A DNA stretch of 64,000 nt from Muribaculaceae bacterium (GCA_009775355.1 VSPN01000003.1:1-64000), one strand, 5' to 3'. Counted from the stretch's first letter, positions 9,605-18,710 are shown. Numbers and translations are program-made. Notes: generated from the sequence alone by a model not told the origin.

Positions 9605-11359
9605 TTATCGGGTGAAGCGGTAGAGGTGCGGGGTGTGGCGTGGCAGTCCCGCGTCGGGGGTATAGACTTCCGTAAAGCGGTATCCCTCTTCCTCGAAGCG
9701 GGGCAGGTAGTCGGCTGCGTCTCCTTTGTCGATGAGCAGGTAGCCTTCTGTCGGCTGCTCACGGCGGAAATTGCGCACTTTGTCGCCCATGTAGAAGTTG
9801 ACCTCGAAGAAGTGGACCGGATTTCCTTTCGCATTCTCGGCGGCGGCAAGAAATTCGTAGACTTTCCCGGGCATGTTGGGGTAAAGATGTGTCATCTCGC
9901 CGGTCATGTTTTTCACTGATTTTGCCTGCAGCACTGCGGGCTGGTAGCAGCCGCTCAGCGACATGTAGAGCGACACTGCAAGAAGAGCCGTTGAGAGCGG
10001 CAGCCACGCGCCGGCGGCCCGGTGCCGTATCCGCGCCCACCATATGACGGCGCATATCGGCGACATGGCGGCAAACATCCATGCCCGCGCCCCTCCGAAT
10101 GTGCGCAGCGATTCAAGCATGGCGGCAGTCTGTGCCGCGCTTTTGCCGTGTCCGGCTATCGAGTCGGGCACGAGTCCGAATCTTATCGCCATGAATACTG
10201 TCAGCAGAAGCATGGCGAGTGAGGCGAGAATGTCTCCGAACACTCTGACCGATGCCGGGCGTCGTCCGGACATCCATATCAGCATCTCTGATATGAACCA
10301 GGCCACAAACGGATACATCGGCATAAGGTATACGCTGCGTTTGCTCGCCGGGATGCAGTAGAATATGAATATCACCGCCGATGCGGTCAGTGCGAGCAGT
10401 GTGCATGCCGGCATGCGGCGCAGAGCGTCGCGCATCTTGCGCCACGTGCCGCTCCGCGGATGAAGCAGGGCGGCGTATCGGGACCGGGGTATGATGAAGA
10501 GCGCGGCGAGCGTGGCGAGCGTCCATGGCAGAAACCCGGCGGTGAGAGTGACGAGATTATAATACCACGGGTTTAAATGCGACTCATATGCCATTGTGCC
10601 GGTCATGCGCCCGAAATTCTCTTCCATCACGAGATCGAGAAACTCCTGACCACCCTGTCGGTAAGCCGCGGCATACCAGCAGAGCGGCAGTATCAGCGAC
10701 AGTACTCCCCAGAGCGACAGCCACATGAAGGCGCGGATGAAAGGCACTCCGCGCAGCAGCATGAAGACACCGGCGGTGAGGCAGGGTATAATGATGCCGA
10801 CTGGTCCTTTGGTCAGTGTGGCCGCGCTCATCAGCAGGATAGCGCATACAGGCACCCCGTGCATTCCTTTCTCCCACCATCTGAAGAGCATCAGGATCGC
10901 GCCGACAGTCAGTGCGGTTAGCATCATGTCGACGCGGCAGTTCATGCCCGCGCGATAGATCTCGAACGCGGTGAATGTCACCAGAGCCGTCAGCAGCGCG
11001 CGCATGGTGTCGCGCCGCCTTGCGAAAAATGAGAATATGGCACCGGTCATGGCCGTAAGCGCCAGAGCCGACGGAAGCCGCGAGGTGTATTCATTCACCT
11101 CGCCGCCGTTGAAGAGCATGCTTACGGCCGCGATGCACCAGTGCAGGAATGGCGGTTTATAAGGTATCTCTCCGCCGTTGTTGGTCGGCAGAATCCAGTT
11201 CTCCTGCCCGAGGATCGAGAACGCCACCACGGCCTCGCGAGGCTCCCCTTTGGTGTTGAAATCCGCGAGTCCCAGAAACGGAAGCAGCGCGAGGCAGCAA
11301 ATGATGGTCAGAAGCAGAAGAATCCGTCTTCTCGACATATCGGCGGTATAGTCAGTCAT
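9605..11359 (-). CDS. ArnT-like membrane glycosyltransferase (GT39/GT83 family)
   Basis: This 584-residue polytopic protein has an N-terminal membrane helix (LLLLTIICCLALLPFLGLA), then an acidic first-loop motif FNTKGEPREA and a PPFLHW segment. These are hallmarks of ArnT/PMT-type C-family glycosyltransferases that move sugars from undecaprenyl-phosphate to lipid A or protein at the periplasmic face. About ten to twelve hydrophobic segments follow, and the C-terminal 120 residues form a soluble periplasmic-type domain. In Bacteroidales such enzymes modify LPS or glycoproteins; the sugar and acceptor cannot be told from sequence. It is transcribed alone, divergent from the AraC regulator at 11489, with no obvious TAnnTTTG box in the short upstream region. 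Confidence 0.85.
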   Translation of the reverse strand: MTDYTADMSRRRILLLLTIICCLALLPFLGLADFNTKGEPREAVVAFSILGQENWILPTNNGGEIPYKPPFLHWCIAAVSMLFNGGEVNEYTSRLPSALALTAMTGAIFSFFARRRDTMRALLTALVTFTAFEIYRAGMNCRVDMMLTALTVGAILMLFRWWEKGMHGVPVCAILLMSAATLTKGPVGIIIPCLTAGVFMLLRGVPFIRAFMWLSLWGVLSLILPLCWYAAAYRQGGQEFLDLVMEENFGRMTGTMAYESHLNPWYYNLVTLTAGFLPWTLATLAALFIIPRSRYAALLHPRSGTWRKMRDALRRMPACTLLALTASAVIFIFYCIPASKRSVYLMPMYPFVAWFISEMLIWMSGRRPASVRVFGDILASLAMLLLTVFMAIRFGLVPDSIAGHGKSAAQTAAMLESLRTFGGARAWMFAAMSPICAVIWWARIRHRAAGAWLPLSTALLAVSLYMSLSGCYQPAVLQAKSVKNMTGEMTHLYPNMPGKVYEFLAAAENAKGNPVHFFEVNFYMGDKVRNFRREQPTEGYLLIDKGDAADYLPRFEEEGYRFTEVYTPDAGLPRHTPHLYRFTR

Positions 11360-11431
11360 GCTCTTTTCTTATGGTTTTACACAATATTTACGCCATAATG
11401 ATAAAATTATTGAAAAACCGAAGAGAAGTTT

Positions 11432-11462
11432 TTTGCGGATAGGCATATTATTATTATATTTG
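11432..11462 (+). promoter_or_regulatory. Promoter TTTG-N19-TATATTTG
   Basis: TTTG (11432-11435) and TATATTTG (11455-11462) are separated by 19 nt, a near-perfect Bacteroidetes promoter. It lies 26 nt before the ATG of the AraC regulator. Confidence 0.75.
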
Positions 11463-11488
11463 CTCCAAAATCTAATACCAATTCAACA

Positions 11489-12400
11489 ATGAGTACAACA
11501 CCCCTTTACCCGCTGGGTCATGTCGGCGAGATTCCTACAGAAGTGACGCCTTTGTCAGAATGCGATTTTCTTTATGTGGTGGACCGCACGAAAGACAGCT
11601 TCACATTTCCCGTGCACCGTCACGCAGAGTTCGAGATCAACTTTGTCGAGAATTGCGCAGGTGCCCGTCGTGTGGTCGGAGATTCGATCGAGGAGGTCGG
11701 CGACTTTGACCTTTGCATCGTAGGTCACGGAGTCGAGCACGGATGGGAGCAGCACAGTTGCAATAGCGGCTACATACGCGAGATCACCATCCAGTTTCCA
11801 GTCGATATATTCGGCAACGAGATGCTCCGCCGCACGCAGATGCAGTCTGTCAAGACGCTTCTCGACAACGCCGCAAAGGGTGTGGCTTTCCCTATGTCGA
11901 GCATCATGAAGGTCTACCACCTCATCGAGGAGCTTCTCAGTGCCCCGTCAAGTTTCTACCAGATGATGAAGCTCATAGAGATCCTGCATGTCATGGCCAT
12001 CGACCCCAAGGGCCGTCAGCTTTCGAGCAGCAGCGAGGCCGGGCTTCCCAACCAGTCTGTAAGCAACGCGCGTCTCAAGAAGACACAAGAGTATATCGCC
12101 GCCAACTTCCGCAACGAGATCCGACTCAACGACCTCGCCAAGATGGCCGGCATGTCGCCATCGTCGTTCAGCCGTTTCTTCAAGCTTCGCACAGGCCGTT
12201 CGATCTCCGACTATATAATCGGCATCCGTCTCGACGTGGCCTCGCGCGATCTCGTCAGTACGCGCACGCCGATCGCCGACATATGCTTCAACTCCGGATT
12301 CAACAACGTCTCCAACTTCAACCGTATCTTCAAGAAGAACAAAGGCTGTACGCCCAAGGAGTTCCGTGAGGTCTACAAGCGCAACAAGTTCCTTGTCTGA
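11489..12400 (+). CDS. AraC-family transcriptional regulator (303 aa)
   Basis: The N-terminal part has a cupin-like sensing domain, with the FPVHRHAEFEINFVEN segment near residues 36-50 typical of the sugar-binding barrel of AraC proteins. The C-terminal 100 residues hold two helix-turn-helix motifs: RLNDLAKMAGMSPSSFSRFF and IADICFNSGFNNVSNFNRIF, followed by the family signature KKNKGCTPKEFRE. It is therefore a complete DNA-binding regulator, in contrast to the broken copy at 420-701. Its own promoter is clear (11432-11462). It sits between a divergent ArnT-like gene and the convergent pckA, so its target is unknown; a role in sugar or envelope control is a guess. Confidence 0.92.
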   Translation: MSTTPLYPLGHVGEIPTEVTPLSECDFLYVVDRTKDSFTFPVHRHAEFEINFVENCAGARRVVGDSIEEVGDFDLCIVGHGVEHGWEQHSCNSGYIREITIQFPVDIFGNEMLRRTQMQSVKTLLDNAAKGVAFPMSSIMKVYHLIEELLSAPSSFYQMMKLIEILHVMAIDPKGRQLSSSSEAGLPNQSVSNARLKKTQEYIAANFRNEIRLNDLAKMAGMSPSSFSRFFKLRTGRSISDYIIGIRLDVASRDLVSTRTPIADICFNSGFNNVSNFNRIFKKNKGCTPKEFREVYKRNKFLV

Positions 12401-12463
12401 TCCGTAGTCTCTCTTTCCGCTCTGCCGGATCAGTGCAGAAGCCGGGTCAGGAATCACGATAAA

Positions 12464-12495
12464 AAAATCCCCGCGTCATGTGATGCGGGGATTTT
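12464..12495. terminator. Bidirectional terminator between araC-type gene and pckA
   Basis: An 11-bp perfect stem (12464-12474 with 12485-12495) of the form AAAATCCCCGC...GCGGGGATTTT has T tracts on both sides. It lies between two convergent genes. Confidence 0.88.
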
Positions 12496-12519
12496 CTTAT
12501 ATCAGTGGTGACAGACTTC

Positions 12520-14124
12520 TTAGAGCTTCGGACCAGCCTGGGCGAGCTTCTTGCCCGTCTCGTTGGTCTCGAATTTCTTGAAGTTGTTGATAAACATATC
12601 GGCGAGTTTCTTCGCTTTCTCGTCCCACTCCTTCGGATCAGCGTAAGTGTCGCGCGGATCGAGAATGCCGGTGTTGACTCCGGGGAGCTCGGTGGGGATC
12701 ACGAAGTCGAAGTAGGGGAGCACCTTTGTGGGAGCCTTCTCGATGTCACCGTTAAGGATATCGTCGATGATACCGCGTGTGTCGGGAATCGAGATGCGCT
12801 TGCCTGTGCCGTTCCATCCGGTGTTGACCAGATAAGCCTTTGCGCCGTTGGCCTGCATCTTCTTCACGAGCTCCTCGGCATATTTTGTGGGGTGGAGCGA
12901 GAGGAAGGCCTGGCCGAAGCAAGCCGAGAAAGTCGGAGTCGGCTCGGTGATGCCGCGCTCAGTGCCGGCGAGCTTCGCGGTGAAGCCGCTCAGGAAGTAA
13001 TACTGAGCCTGTTCGTCATTGAGGATAGCCACAGGAGGAAGCACACCGAATGCATCGGCAGAAAGGAAGATCACCTGCTTTGCGGCGGGGCCTTTCGAGA
13101 CGGGCTTAACGATGTTCTTGATGTGGTAGATGGGATAAGACACGCGGGTGTTCTCGGTCACGCTCTTGTCGGCGAAGTCGCAGACGCCGTCTTCTTTCAC
13201 GGTCACGTTCTCGAGCAGAGCGTCGCGGGTGATGGCGTTGTAGATGTCAGGCTCGTTCTCTTTCGAGAGGTTGATCACCTTGGCGTAGCAGCCGCCCTCG
13301 TAGTTGAAGACGCCCTCGTCGTCCCAGCCGTGCTCGTCGTCGCCGATGAGCTTGCGCTTCGGATCTGTCGAGAGAGTGGTTTTGCCGGTGCCCGAAAGAC
13401 CGAAGAAGATCGCTGTCGAGGTCTCCTCCATGTTGGTGTTGGCGGAGCAGTGCATCGAGGCGATGCCTCGGAGGGGGTTGAAGTAGTTCATCATCGAGAA
13501 CATGCCCTTCTTCATCTCGCCGCCATACCAGGTGTTGATGATCACCTGCTCGCGCTGCTTGATGTTGAAGGCAACCACAGTTTCGGAGTGGAGACCGAGC
13601 TCCTTGTAGTTCTCGCATTTTGCCTTCGATGCGTTGAAGACAACGAAGTCGGGCTTGAATTCCTTGAGCTCCTCCTCGGAAGGACGGATGAACATGTTGG
13701 TCACGAAGTGAGCCTGCCATGCCACCTCCATGATGAAGCGCACGCACATGCGGGTGCTCTTGTTGGCACCGCAGAAGAGGTCGACAACGTAGAGAGTCTT
13801 GTCGCTAAGCTCGCTGACAGCTTTCTCGCGGAGCTCGTCCCACACCTTGGTGTCGATGGGCTTGTTGTCGTTCTTATATTCCTCGCTTGTCCACCATACG
13901 GTGTTCTCGGTCTCCTCATCTTTCACGAGATATTTGTCCTTGGGCGAGCGGCCTGTGTAGACGCCTGTGAACACATCGACAGCGCCGAGGTCGGTAAGGT
14001 AGCCTTTCTCGTAGCCTTCGAGGCTCGGATCGAGCTCAGCCTTGTAGAGCTCGTCGTAAGAGGGGTTGTGAATGATTTTCTTCACATCCTTGATGCCGTA
14101 CTGGGACAGATCTAAAGTTGCCAT
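12520..14124 (-). CDS. pckA: Phosphoenolpyruvate carboxykinase (ATP)
   Basis: The 534 residues match the full length of ATP-dependent PEP carboxykinase, which interconverts oxaloacetate + ATP and PEP + CO2 + ADP. Key motifs are visible: the kinase-1a P-loop [11 protein letters not shown] (about residue 243), the kinase-2 site [11 protein letters not shown] just after it, and GRSPKDKY with VDLFCGAN in the N-terminal half. In Bacteroidales the enzyme often runs towards CO2 fixation during succinate fermentation as well as gluconeogenesis. The gene is monocistronic, ending at a shared terminator with the AraC gene. A TAAATTTG box about 115 nt upstream probably marks its promoter. Confidence 0.98.
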   Translation of the reverse strand: MATLDLSQYGIKDVKKIIHNPSYDELYKAELDPSLEGYEKGYLTDLGAVDVFTGVYTGRSPKDKYLVKDEETENTVWWTSEEYKNDNKPIDTKVWDELREKAVSELSDKTLYVVDLFCGANKSTRMCVRFIMEVAWQAHFVTNMFIRPSEEELKEFKPDFVVFNASKAKCENYKELGLHSETVVAFNIKQREQVIINTWYGGEMKKGMFSMMNYFNPLRGIASMHCSANTNMEETSTAIFFGLSGTGKTTLSTDPKRKLIGDDEHGWDDEGVFNYEGGCYAKVINLSKENEPDIYNAITRDALLENVTVKEDGVCDFADKSVTENTRVSYPIYHIKNIVKPVSKGPAAKQVIFLSADAFGVLPPVAILNDEQAQYYFLSGFTAKLAGTERGITEPTPTFSACFGQAFLSLHPTKYAEELVKKMQANGAKAYLVNTGWNGTGKRISIPDTRGIIDDILNGDIEKAPTKVLPYFDFVIPTELPGVNTGILDPRDTYADPKEWDEKAKKLADMFINNFKKFETNETGKKLAQAGPKL

Positions 14125-14239
14125 AATGTACTGTTAAATAAATTGGGTTTATATTTTATTTCAAGTTTTTGCTTTAAGTCTTACGCCCGCCGCGGGCTGT
14201 ACCTGTAGTAGAGATTTCTTCCTGTAGGAATTGATCATG

Positions 14240-14247
14240 CAAATTTA
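14240..14247 (-). promoter_or_regulatory. Probable -7 box (TAAATTTG) of pckA
   Basis: TAAATTTG on the minus strand fits the -7 consensus and would give a leader of about 110 nt. The TTTG nearest upstream is closer than the usual 19-20 nt, so the full promoter is uncertain. Confidence 0.4.
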
Positions 14248-14420
14248 CTAAATTTTATTCAAACGGATGTCTTTTATAAGGAAAAATTTCTTTAATTGCA
14301 GCCCCGTTAACTAATTTTAAACGTTGTGCGGCGGCTCTCGCCGCCAGCCTTCGGGAGACATGCTCTTGCAGGTGATGCAAATTTTTGGTCATACGGTTTT
14401 TTACTTTACCAAATAGTAAT

Positions 14421-14428
14421 TACTTTTG
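14421..14428 (+). promoter_or_regulatory. Possible -7 box (TACTTTTG) for the SDR cluster
   Basis: TACTTTTG matches TAnnTTTG and lies about 75 nt before the chosen start of the SDR gene, just ahead of the 21-bp tandem repeat. No convincing -33 element is seen; a second match (TATTTTTG) occurs at 14456-14463 inside the repeat. Confidence 0.35.
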
Positions 14429-14438
14429 CATTAAATTG

Positions 14439-14480
14439 TTTGCAGTTTTGGATATTATTTTTGCAGTTTTGGATATTATT
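14439..14480 (+). repeat. Perfect 21-bp tandem duplication upstream of the SDR gene
   Basis: Two identical 21-nt units (14439-14459 and 14460-14480) stand head to tail in the leader of the SDR gene. The unit length is a multiple of three, so the reading frame running through it (FAVLDII twice) stays open. A change in copy number would shift spacing between promoter and gene. Confidence 0.95.
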
Positions 14481-14501
14481 AAGGATTTAAAAGGAAACTA
14501 C

Positions 14502-15320
14502 ATGATCACCGGCGCTTCGGGACTTCCGGGCCGGTATCTCCACGATATTCTGAAGTCGTCGGCACCTCAGCCGGAGCTGACGCTTTTCCATTGCGCCGGC
14601 ACCGAAGAGGATGACCGCGCCGAGGAACTCAACACCGCCGCCACCGGGAGGCTTCTCGATTCGCTTGGTGACGATGTGCCTGGCCGGCTGGTATATGTCA
14701 GCTCGTGGCAAGTATACAGTCCTGACGCCGGCGACGGTGTCGACGAGACACGGCCCACATTCGCGTGGAGCGCGGCAGGCCGTTCGAAAGCCCGCACCGA
14801 GCTTCTGCTTGAGAAGTGGGCGTCCGGTCGGGGAGTCGTGCTGACGGTGGTGCGTCCGGCCCTGATGTTCGGCACCGGAATCGACGGGAGCATGAAGCGG
14901 CTTTTCGACAGGGTAGTCGCCGGTCGCTACGTGCATATCCGTGGCAACAACTCGAAGATGTCGGCGGTCACGGCTCTCGACGTGGCCCGCGCCATGGTGT
15001 GTCTTGCCGGTAGGCCGGGCATATTCAATATTTCCGACGGCCGGACCCACACCTGGCTCGCGCTTGCCGAGGCCATGAGTGCCAATGCAGGGGCTGTGAA
15101 GCGCATGCCCCACCTGCCGCCTCGCTGGGCTTCGGCGGCATACCGGTGGTTGGGGAGTGTGCCCTGGGTGGCCGACGCCCTCGGACCCGGTTCGCTCGAA
15201 CAGGTGTCGCGGACGCTTGTGCTCGACAACACCCGTGTGCGGCAGGCCACCGGCATGGAATTCCATGACACGATCGAGGTCATAGCGCGCAGAAGCAAGG
15301 ATTATCCCTATGAGAACTGA
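14502..15320 (+). CDS. NAD(P)-binding SDR/epimerase-like protein, catalytic Tyr missing (about 272 aa)
   Basis: The start was placed at the ATG giving MITGASGLPGRYLHD, which carries the TGxxGxxG nucleotide-binding motif of extended short-chain dehydrogenases. The frame is open back to 14385 through a 21-bp tandem repeat, and a slightly earlier non-ATG start would complete the first beta strand. The core VYVSSWQVYSP strand is present. Where the family has Tyr-x-x-x-Lys this protein reads AAGRSK, so Lys is kept but Tyr appears replaced by Ala; dehydrogenase or epimerase activity may therefore be lost or altered. The C-terminal part (NISDGRTHTW) resembles NDP-sugar epimerases. The next gene follows after 3 nt, so the two are surely co-expressed. 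Confidence 0.8.
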   Translation: MITGASGLPGRYLHDILKSSAPQPELTLFHCAGTEEDDRAEELNTAATGRLLDSLGDDVPGRLVYVSSWQVYSPDAGDGVDETRPTFAWSAAGRSKARTELLLEKWASGRGVVLTVVRPALMFGTGIDGSMKRLFDRVVAGRYVHIRGNNSKMSAVTALDVARAMVCLAGRPGIFNISDGRTHTWLALAEAMSANAGAVKRMPHLPPRWASAAYRWLGSVPWVADALGPGSLEQVSRTLVLDNTRVRQATGMEFHDTIEVIARRSKDYPYEN

Positions 15321-15323
15321 AAA

Positions 15324-16184
15324 ATGAAGACACTTGAGAAGATAAAGAGCGGAATGGGAATGGCTGCCGCCTCGCTCGCAACCATAGTGAAGATCGCGCT
15401 GATGTCGCGCAGGCCGACTCCGCGCAACCGCGAGACTAAAGACACTATCATAATAATGGGCAACGGCCCCTCGCTCCGCGACGCCATGCGCGACGATATG
15501 GAGACCCTGATGGCCTTTCCGCGCATGGCAGTCAATTTCTCGGCGCTTGCACCGGAGTTCGGAGAGTTGCGCCCCGATTACTACATACTTGCCGACATAG
15601 CGTTCTTCATGAAGAAGAAGACCGGCAACGTGCCCGCGCTATGGTCCGCTCTCGCGGCTGTCGACTGGCCGATGACGCTTTTTCTGCCCGCCACATCGCG
15701 GGGCATGGAGGAGGTGGGGCGTCTCCCTTCCAACGTAACTGTGAAATATTACAATCTCACCCCCGGCGAGGGTTTCCGGTGGCTCATGCGGCCGGTCTAT
15801 GATTCCGGCCTCGCCATGCCGCGTCCGCGCAATGTGCTGATTCCGTCGATTATGTCGGCCATGCGCGAGGGTTTCCGCCGGATAGTCCTCATAGGCGCGG
15901 ACCACAACTGGAGCCGCACTCTGTGGGTTACCGACCGCAACCGGGTAGTGTCTGTCCAGCCCCATTTCTACGAAGATGACGAGAAGGAGCTGCGGCGTGC
16001 CGAAGAGATCTTCGGCAACGTCCGCATTCATGAGGTCTACGAGAATTATGCGATAGCTTTCAGGAGCTATCACAATCTGAAGGCTTACACCGACCGCCGC
16101 TCTGTCGAGATTCTCAACGCCACCCCCGGCAGTTTCATCGACGCCTTTCCGAGGATCACGCTTTCACGACTTCAAAAACAATAG
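15324..16184 (+). CDS. DUF115/MptE-like protein, possible glycan-related enzyme (286 aa)
   Basis: Near residue 40 the sequence IIIMGNGPSLRD is the signature of DUF115 (MptE-like, also seen in Maf flagellin-modification and some sialyltransferase-like proteins), at the start of a Rossmann-type fold. A second conserved point is IVLIGADHNW near residue 190, where a GxD pair would bind substrate. There is no signal peptide, so it is cytoplasmic or peripheral. It starts 3 nt after the SDR-like gene and its last 29 nt overlap the end of the convergent unknown gene 16156-17340. Glycosyl or pterin-phosphate transfer are the family precedents; the context favours glycan work, but that is inference. 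Confidence 0.6.
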   Translation: MKTLEKIKSGMGMAAASLATIVKIALMSRRPTPRNRETKDTIIIMGNGPSLRDAMRDDMETLMAFPRMAVNFSALAPEFGELRPDYYILADIAFFMKKKTGNVPALWSALAAVDWPMTLFLPATSRGMEEVGRLPSNVTVKYYNLTPGEGFRWLMRPVYDSGLAMPRPRNVLIPSIMSAMREGFRRIVLIGADHNWSRTLWVTDRNRVVSVQPHFYEDDEKELRRAEEIFGNVRIHEVYENYAIAFRSYHNLKAYTDRRSVEILNATPGSFIDAFPRITLSRLQKQ

Positions 16185-17340
16185 CGTCCACTACAGAACC
16201 CCGGGGGGCGGTGATCTCCACCTGATACCATCGTGAGCGCACGGCTCTGAGAAGGCGGATGTGCGCCCCTGTCGCAGTGGCCACGGGAATCCAGACGTCG
16301 CGGTGGTGCGAGCGCAGAAGAGTCACGCGTATTCCCTCTGCACCGCGCGGAAAAATGCCTCGTGCCGTCACCCCGCGTATCCTTTTGAATGTGTCGGGCA
16401 TGCCGAGGTCGAGCGGGGCTGTGAGTATGCGTATGTGTGATGACTCGGGCGATGTGACGCCGCTGCCGCCGCCGACGTCGATGGCGGGATAATTGTCCCA
16501 GTTGTCGAGATTCTTAAAATTGGAGGGGAGTCTGAGAGCGTTTATGCCTGCTGCAGCCTCTTTCGCCGGCAGTGATCCGATGATTCGGAACGCGTTGTCG
16601 GCTTCAGCCGCCTCGCGCACCAGATCTTCGGCGAGGCGAGAATAGTGCCAGCACGGCACATTCTCCCCATATATAGAGTATGTGCGGATCGCCTTCACGG
16701 TCTCGTCGCCGGCGAGCGTGTCGCACTGGCGGGTGGCGTATATGTCAAGGGCACTGACACGTGAGGCGTAATCCGCCGGTATTTCGAACGCCGGGATCGA
16801 GAACGTGAGTTCCATCGGCATGTTCATGATTTCGGTCAGGGTGCGGAGTGTGTTGCCCGACAGCACCGGCTCGCGCACGGCCATGAGCGGAGCGCGGGCG
16901 TTGGGAGTGACAAGACGCGGAGCGGCTGCGGCCACGTGTGTGCCGTCGTCGAGTCTGATAGCATATCCGAGGCGGAACGATCGAGTGAACAGCGACGCTC
17001 TCGCTGCTTCGGTGTAGAATTGCCTTATTTCCGGAATCACTGCCTCGGTCATGCGTTTCACAAGTGTCGTGCCCGGTGCGGTCACTCCGGTTGCGGTCTG
17101 TCCGAACCATGCGCGCACGGCCTCAAGGTCGTCGTCGGGGATGTTGACACTGATCTCTGTGGCGGGAAAAGCGTAGCGTGAATAATTGTATTCTCCGATT
17201 ATGGCGGGAGAGAGTGTAAGTCGGGCTTCAGGCAGCGTGAACGGCGGTGCGTCGGGCACGACGGGAGGCGCGTCAGGATTGTAGTAGGGTGTGACTGTGG
17301 AATTCTTACCGGTCAGCGGTATTCTGATTGTTGTCGGCAT
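16156..17340 (-). CDS. Unknown protein (394 aa)
   Basis: I do not recognise a family. The start at 17340 (MPTTIRIPLTGKNST) is chosen because a TATCTTTG box lies 8 nt upstream, so the more upstream in-frame ATG at 17382 would be outside the transcript. There is no signal peptide, membrane helix or cysteine-rich segment. A proline-rich stretch (DAPPVVPDAPPFTLPEA) near residue 25 precedes a mixed alpha/beta body; the tail has VTLLRSHHRDVWIPV. Its 3' end overlaps the DUF115-like gene by 29 nt in convergent orientation, so read-through would make antisense RNA for both. Confidence 0.65.
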   Translation of the reverse strand: MPTTIRIPLTGKNSTVTPYYNPDAPPVVPDAPPFTLPEARLTLSPAIIGEYNYSRYAFPATEISVNIPDDDLEAVRAWFGQTATGVTAPGTTLVKRMTEAVIPEIRQFYTEAARASLFTRSFRLGYAIRLDDGTHVAAAAPRLVTPNARAPLMAVREPVLSGNTLRTLTEIMNMPMELTFSIPAFEIPADYASRVSALDIYATRQCDTLAGDETVKAIRTYSIYGENVPCWHYSRLAEDLVREAAEADNAFRIIGSLPAKEAAAGINALRLPSNFKNLDNWDNYPAIDVGGGSGVTSPESSHIRILTAPLDLGMPDTFKRIRGVTARGIFPRGAEGIRVTLLRSHHRDVWIPVATATGAHIRLLRAVRSRWYQVEITAPRGSVVDAIVFEVVKA

Positions 17341-17348
17341 TTTTGCGG

Positions 17349-17356
17349 CAAAGATA
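17349..17356 (-). promoter_or_regulatory. -7 box TATCTTTG, 8 nt before ATG
   Basis: TATCTTTG on the minus strand is followed by CCGCAAAA and the ATG at 17340. It supports that start and a leaderless or nearly leaderless transcript. No -33 TTTG is visible at the standard distance. Confidence 0.55.
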
Positions 17357-17463
17357 GGCGTTGGCCGAAGGCCGATACGCATATCGGTTTATTACTGCCA
17401 TCGGGTTGAGGTCAGTGATGAGCGCGTGTCAGGGCCAGGCGCTGCTCCCGGTCAGACAAAAAG

Positions 17464-17492
17464 AAAGGCGGCTCCGGGTCGGAACCGCCTTT
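17464..17492 (-). terminator. Terminator downstream of the secreted SusE/F-like gene
   Basis: A 12-bp stem (17464-17475 with 17481-17492) around GGCGG/CCGCC pairs fully on the minus strand with one G-U wobble, which becomes a C-A mismatch on the plus strand. It therefore suits the gene at 17513-18451. Confidence 0.75.
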
Positions 17493-17512
17493 GATATTTG
17501 CGTAAGGTGTGA

Positions 17513-18451
17513 TTACTTCACAACTTTCACAGCCTTGCCGTCTTTAACGACGATGAAGAGGCCGTTCTCGGGGTTGGCTACGCGAACACCCTGGAGGTTG
17601 AAGTAAACGGGAGCCTCGTTGCTCTCGCTGCCGATGTTGCTTACACCAGAGAATACATCCCAGTCGGGAAGAGCGTCCTTGTCGTTCGAGAACCAGATGT
17701 AGCTCTCGGCTGCATCGCGGAGGTCGAGGTATGCCACGCCGTTCCACTCTGCCTCAAGAGTCATATTGGCTGGATCACCGCCGTTGTATACCTGATAGTC
17801 GGCGTTGAGGGGAGTTGTTTCGTTGTTGCCTCCAACATTGTATTTGTTCCAGTCGGCGTCAGCGATTTTGAAAGTCTCGCCTGCGAGGATAGCCTGACCT
17901 TCTGCGCAAGTGAACTTGTAGACATTTTCCTGGAATTCCTCAAGTTTCCAGAGGTCAAGAACTTCCTTTCCGTCGTTGCCCCAGTTGTTCATGTCACCGC
18001 GGAAGTAGATGGGAGTCAGACCGGTGGGTTCGGGAGTCTCGGTCGAAAGTGTGATTGTAGAGAGGTCGCCGGCCACTGTGATAGTGTAGTCGCCTTTCCA
18101 GGGAGCAGCGATGTTCTGTGCGTTAGGATTAGCCACGAGAGCCACTGCCACACCCTGCTTGTTGCCATAGCCTTCCTCTCCGCAGTCATATGCGCCGCCG
18201 TTGAAGAGTGTCCATGCGTCTGCTTCGGGATCATCTGATGCTCCGGTCACAGTCGAGATTTTGATCTGAGTGAGGTTTGTGATCTCAAGAGTGTAGACGC
18301 CGTCGGCGTAAACGAACTCTGAGGGAGTTGCGGGAGCCCATTCGCCACCGGGGAAATCGCCGGCACCTGTTGCGTAGAGGGGAGCGCCGTTCTGGGCATT
18401 AGCTGACATAGCCATGAGGGCTACTGCTGCAAGAGCGTAGATTTTCTTCAT
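17513..18451 (-). CDS. Secreted glycan-binding-like protein with T9SS-type tail (312 aa)
   Basis: The protein begins with a classical signal peptide cut after Ala-Asn-Ala (MKKIYALAAVALMAMSANA). The middle, with TPIYFRGDMNNWGNDG near residue 165 and FKIADADWNKYNVGG near 205, closely resembles the starch-binding-type domains of SusE/SusF and related CBMs. The end, VYFNLQGVRVANPENGLFIV then KDGKAVKVVK, is a Por/T9SS-type tail rather than a lipoprotein anchor, so this protein is probably secreted or attached differently from its lipoprotein neighbours. It is separated from the Sus-like genes by a terminator and has its own promoter (18570-18600), so it can be made independently. Binding of alpha-glucan is a family-based guess. 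Confidence 0.75.
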   Translation of the reverse strand: MKKIYALAAVALMAMSANAQNGAPLYATGAGDFPGGEWAPATPSEFVYADGVYTLEITNLTQIKISTVTGASDDPEADAWTLFNGGAYDCGEEGYGNKQGVAVALVANPNAQNIAAPWKGDYTITVAGDLSTITLSTETPEPTGLTPIYFRGDMNNWGNDGKEVLDLWKLEEFQENVYKFTCAEGQAILAGETFKIADADWNKYNVGGNNETTPLNADYQVYNGGDPANMTLEAEWNGVAYLDLRDAAESYIWFSNDKDALPDWDVFSGVSNIGSESNEAPVYFNLQGVRVANPENGLFIVVKDGKAVKVVK

Positions 18452-18569
18452 AATCGAAGTGTTTTAGATTTTGTGGTTAATATTTGATTTTTAGTTTTAT
18501 GCAGAGTTGCTGTCTGAATCGGAGGGGGCAAGAATCTGAATGTTGAGTTCCCACGGCGCGAATTCGCTG

Positions 18570-18600
18570 CAAAGTTAATGACAATTGTTGTGAATTGCAA
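18570..18600 (-). promoter_or_regulatory. Promoter TTG-N20-TAACTTTG with an overlapping inverted repeat
   Basis: On the minus strand TTG (18598-18600) precedes TAACTTTG (18570-18577) by 20 nt. A TTGTTG/CAACAA inverted repeat (18585-18603) overlaps the -33 element and could be an operator. Transcription would begin about 110 nt before the gene at 18451. Confidence 0.6.
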
Positions 18601-18710
18601 CAATTTTAGCCTAAATTTAACAAATTTTTTAATGAAGTGTGAAATTATATTCATCTGCCACCGTTTCTCTAACTTTCACGGAGAACCGAGTTTAGAGTTT
18701 GCTTAAAAAA

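Noticed and set aside
12505..14115. Open frame of 536 codons on the plus strand opposite pckA
   Set aside because: It is the complement of a gene with strong family motifs and intact P-loop; the plus-strand translation is low-complexity (Leu, Val, Glu, His) and has no family pattern.
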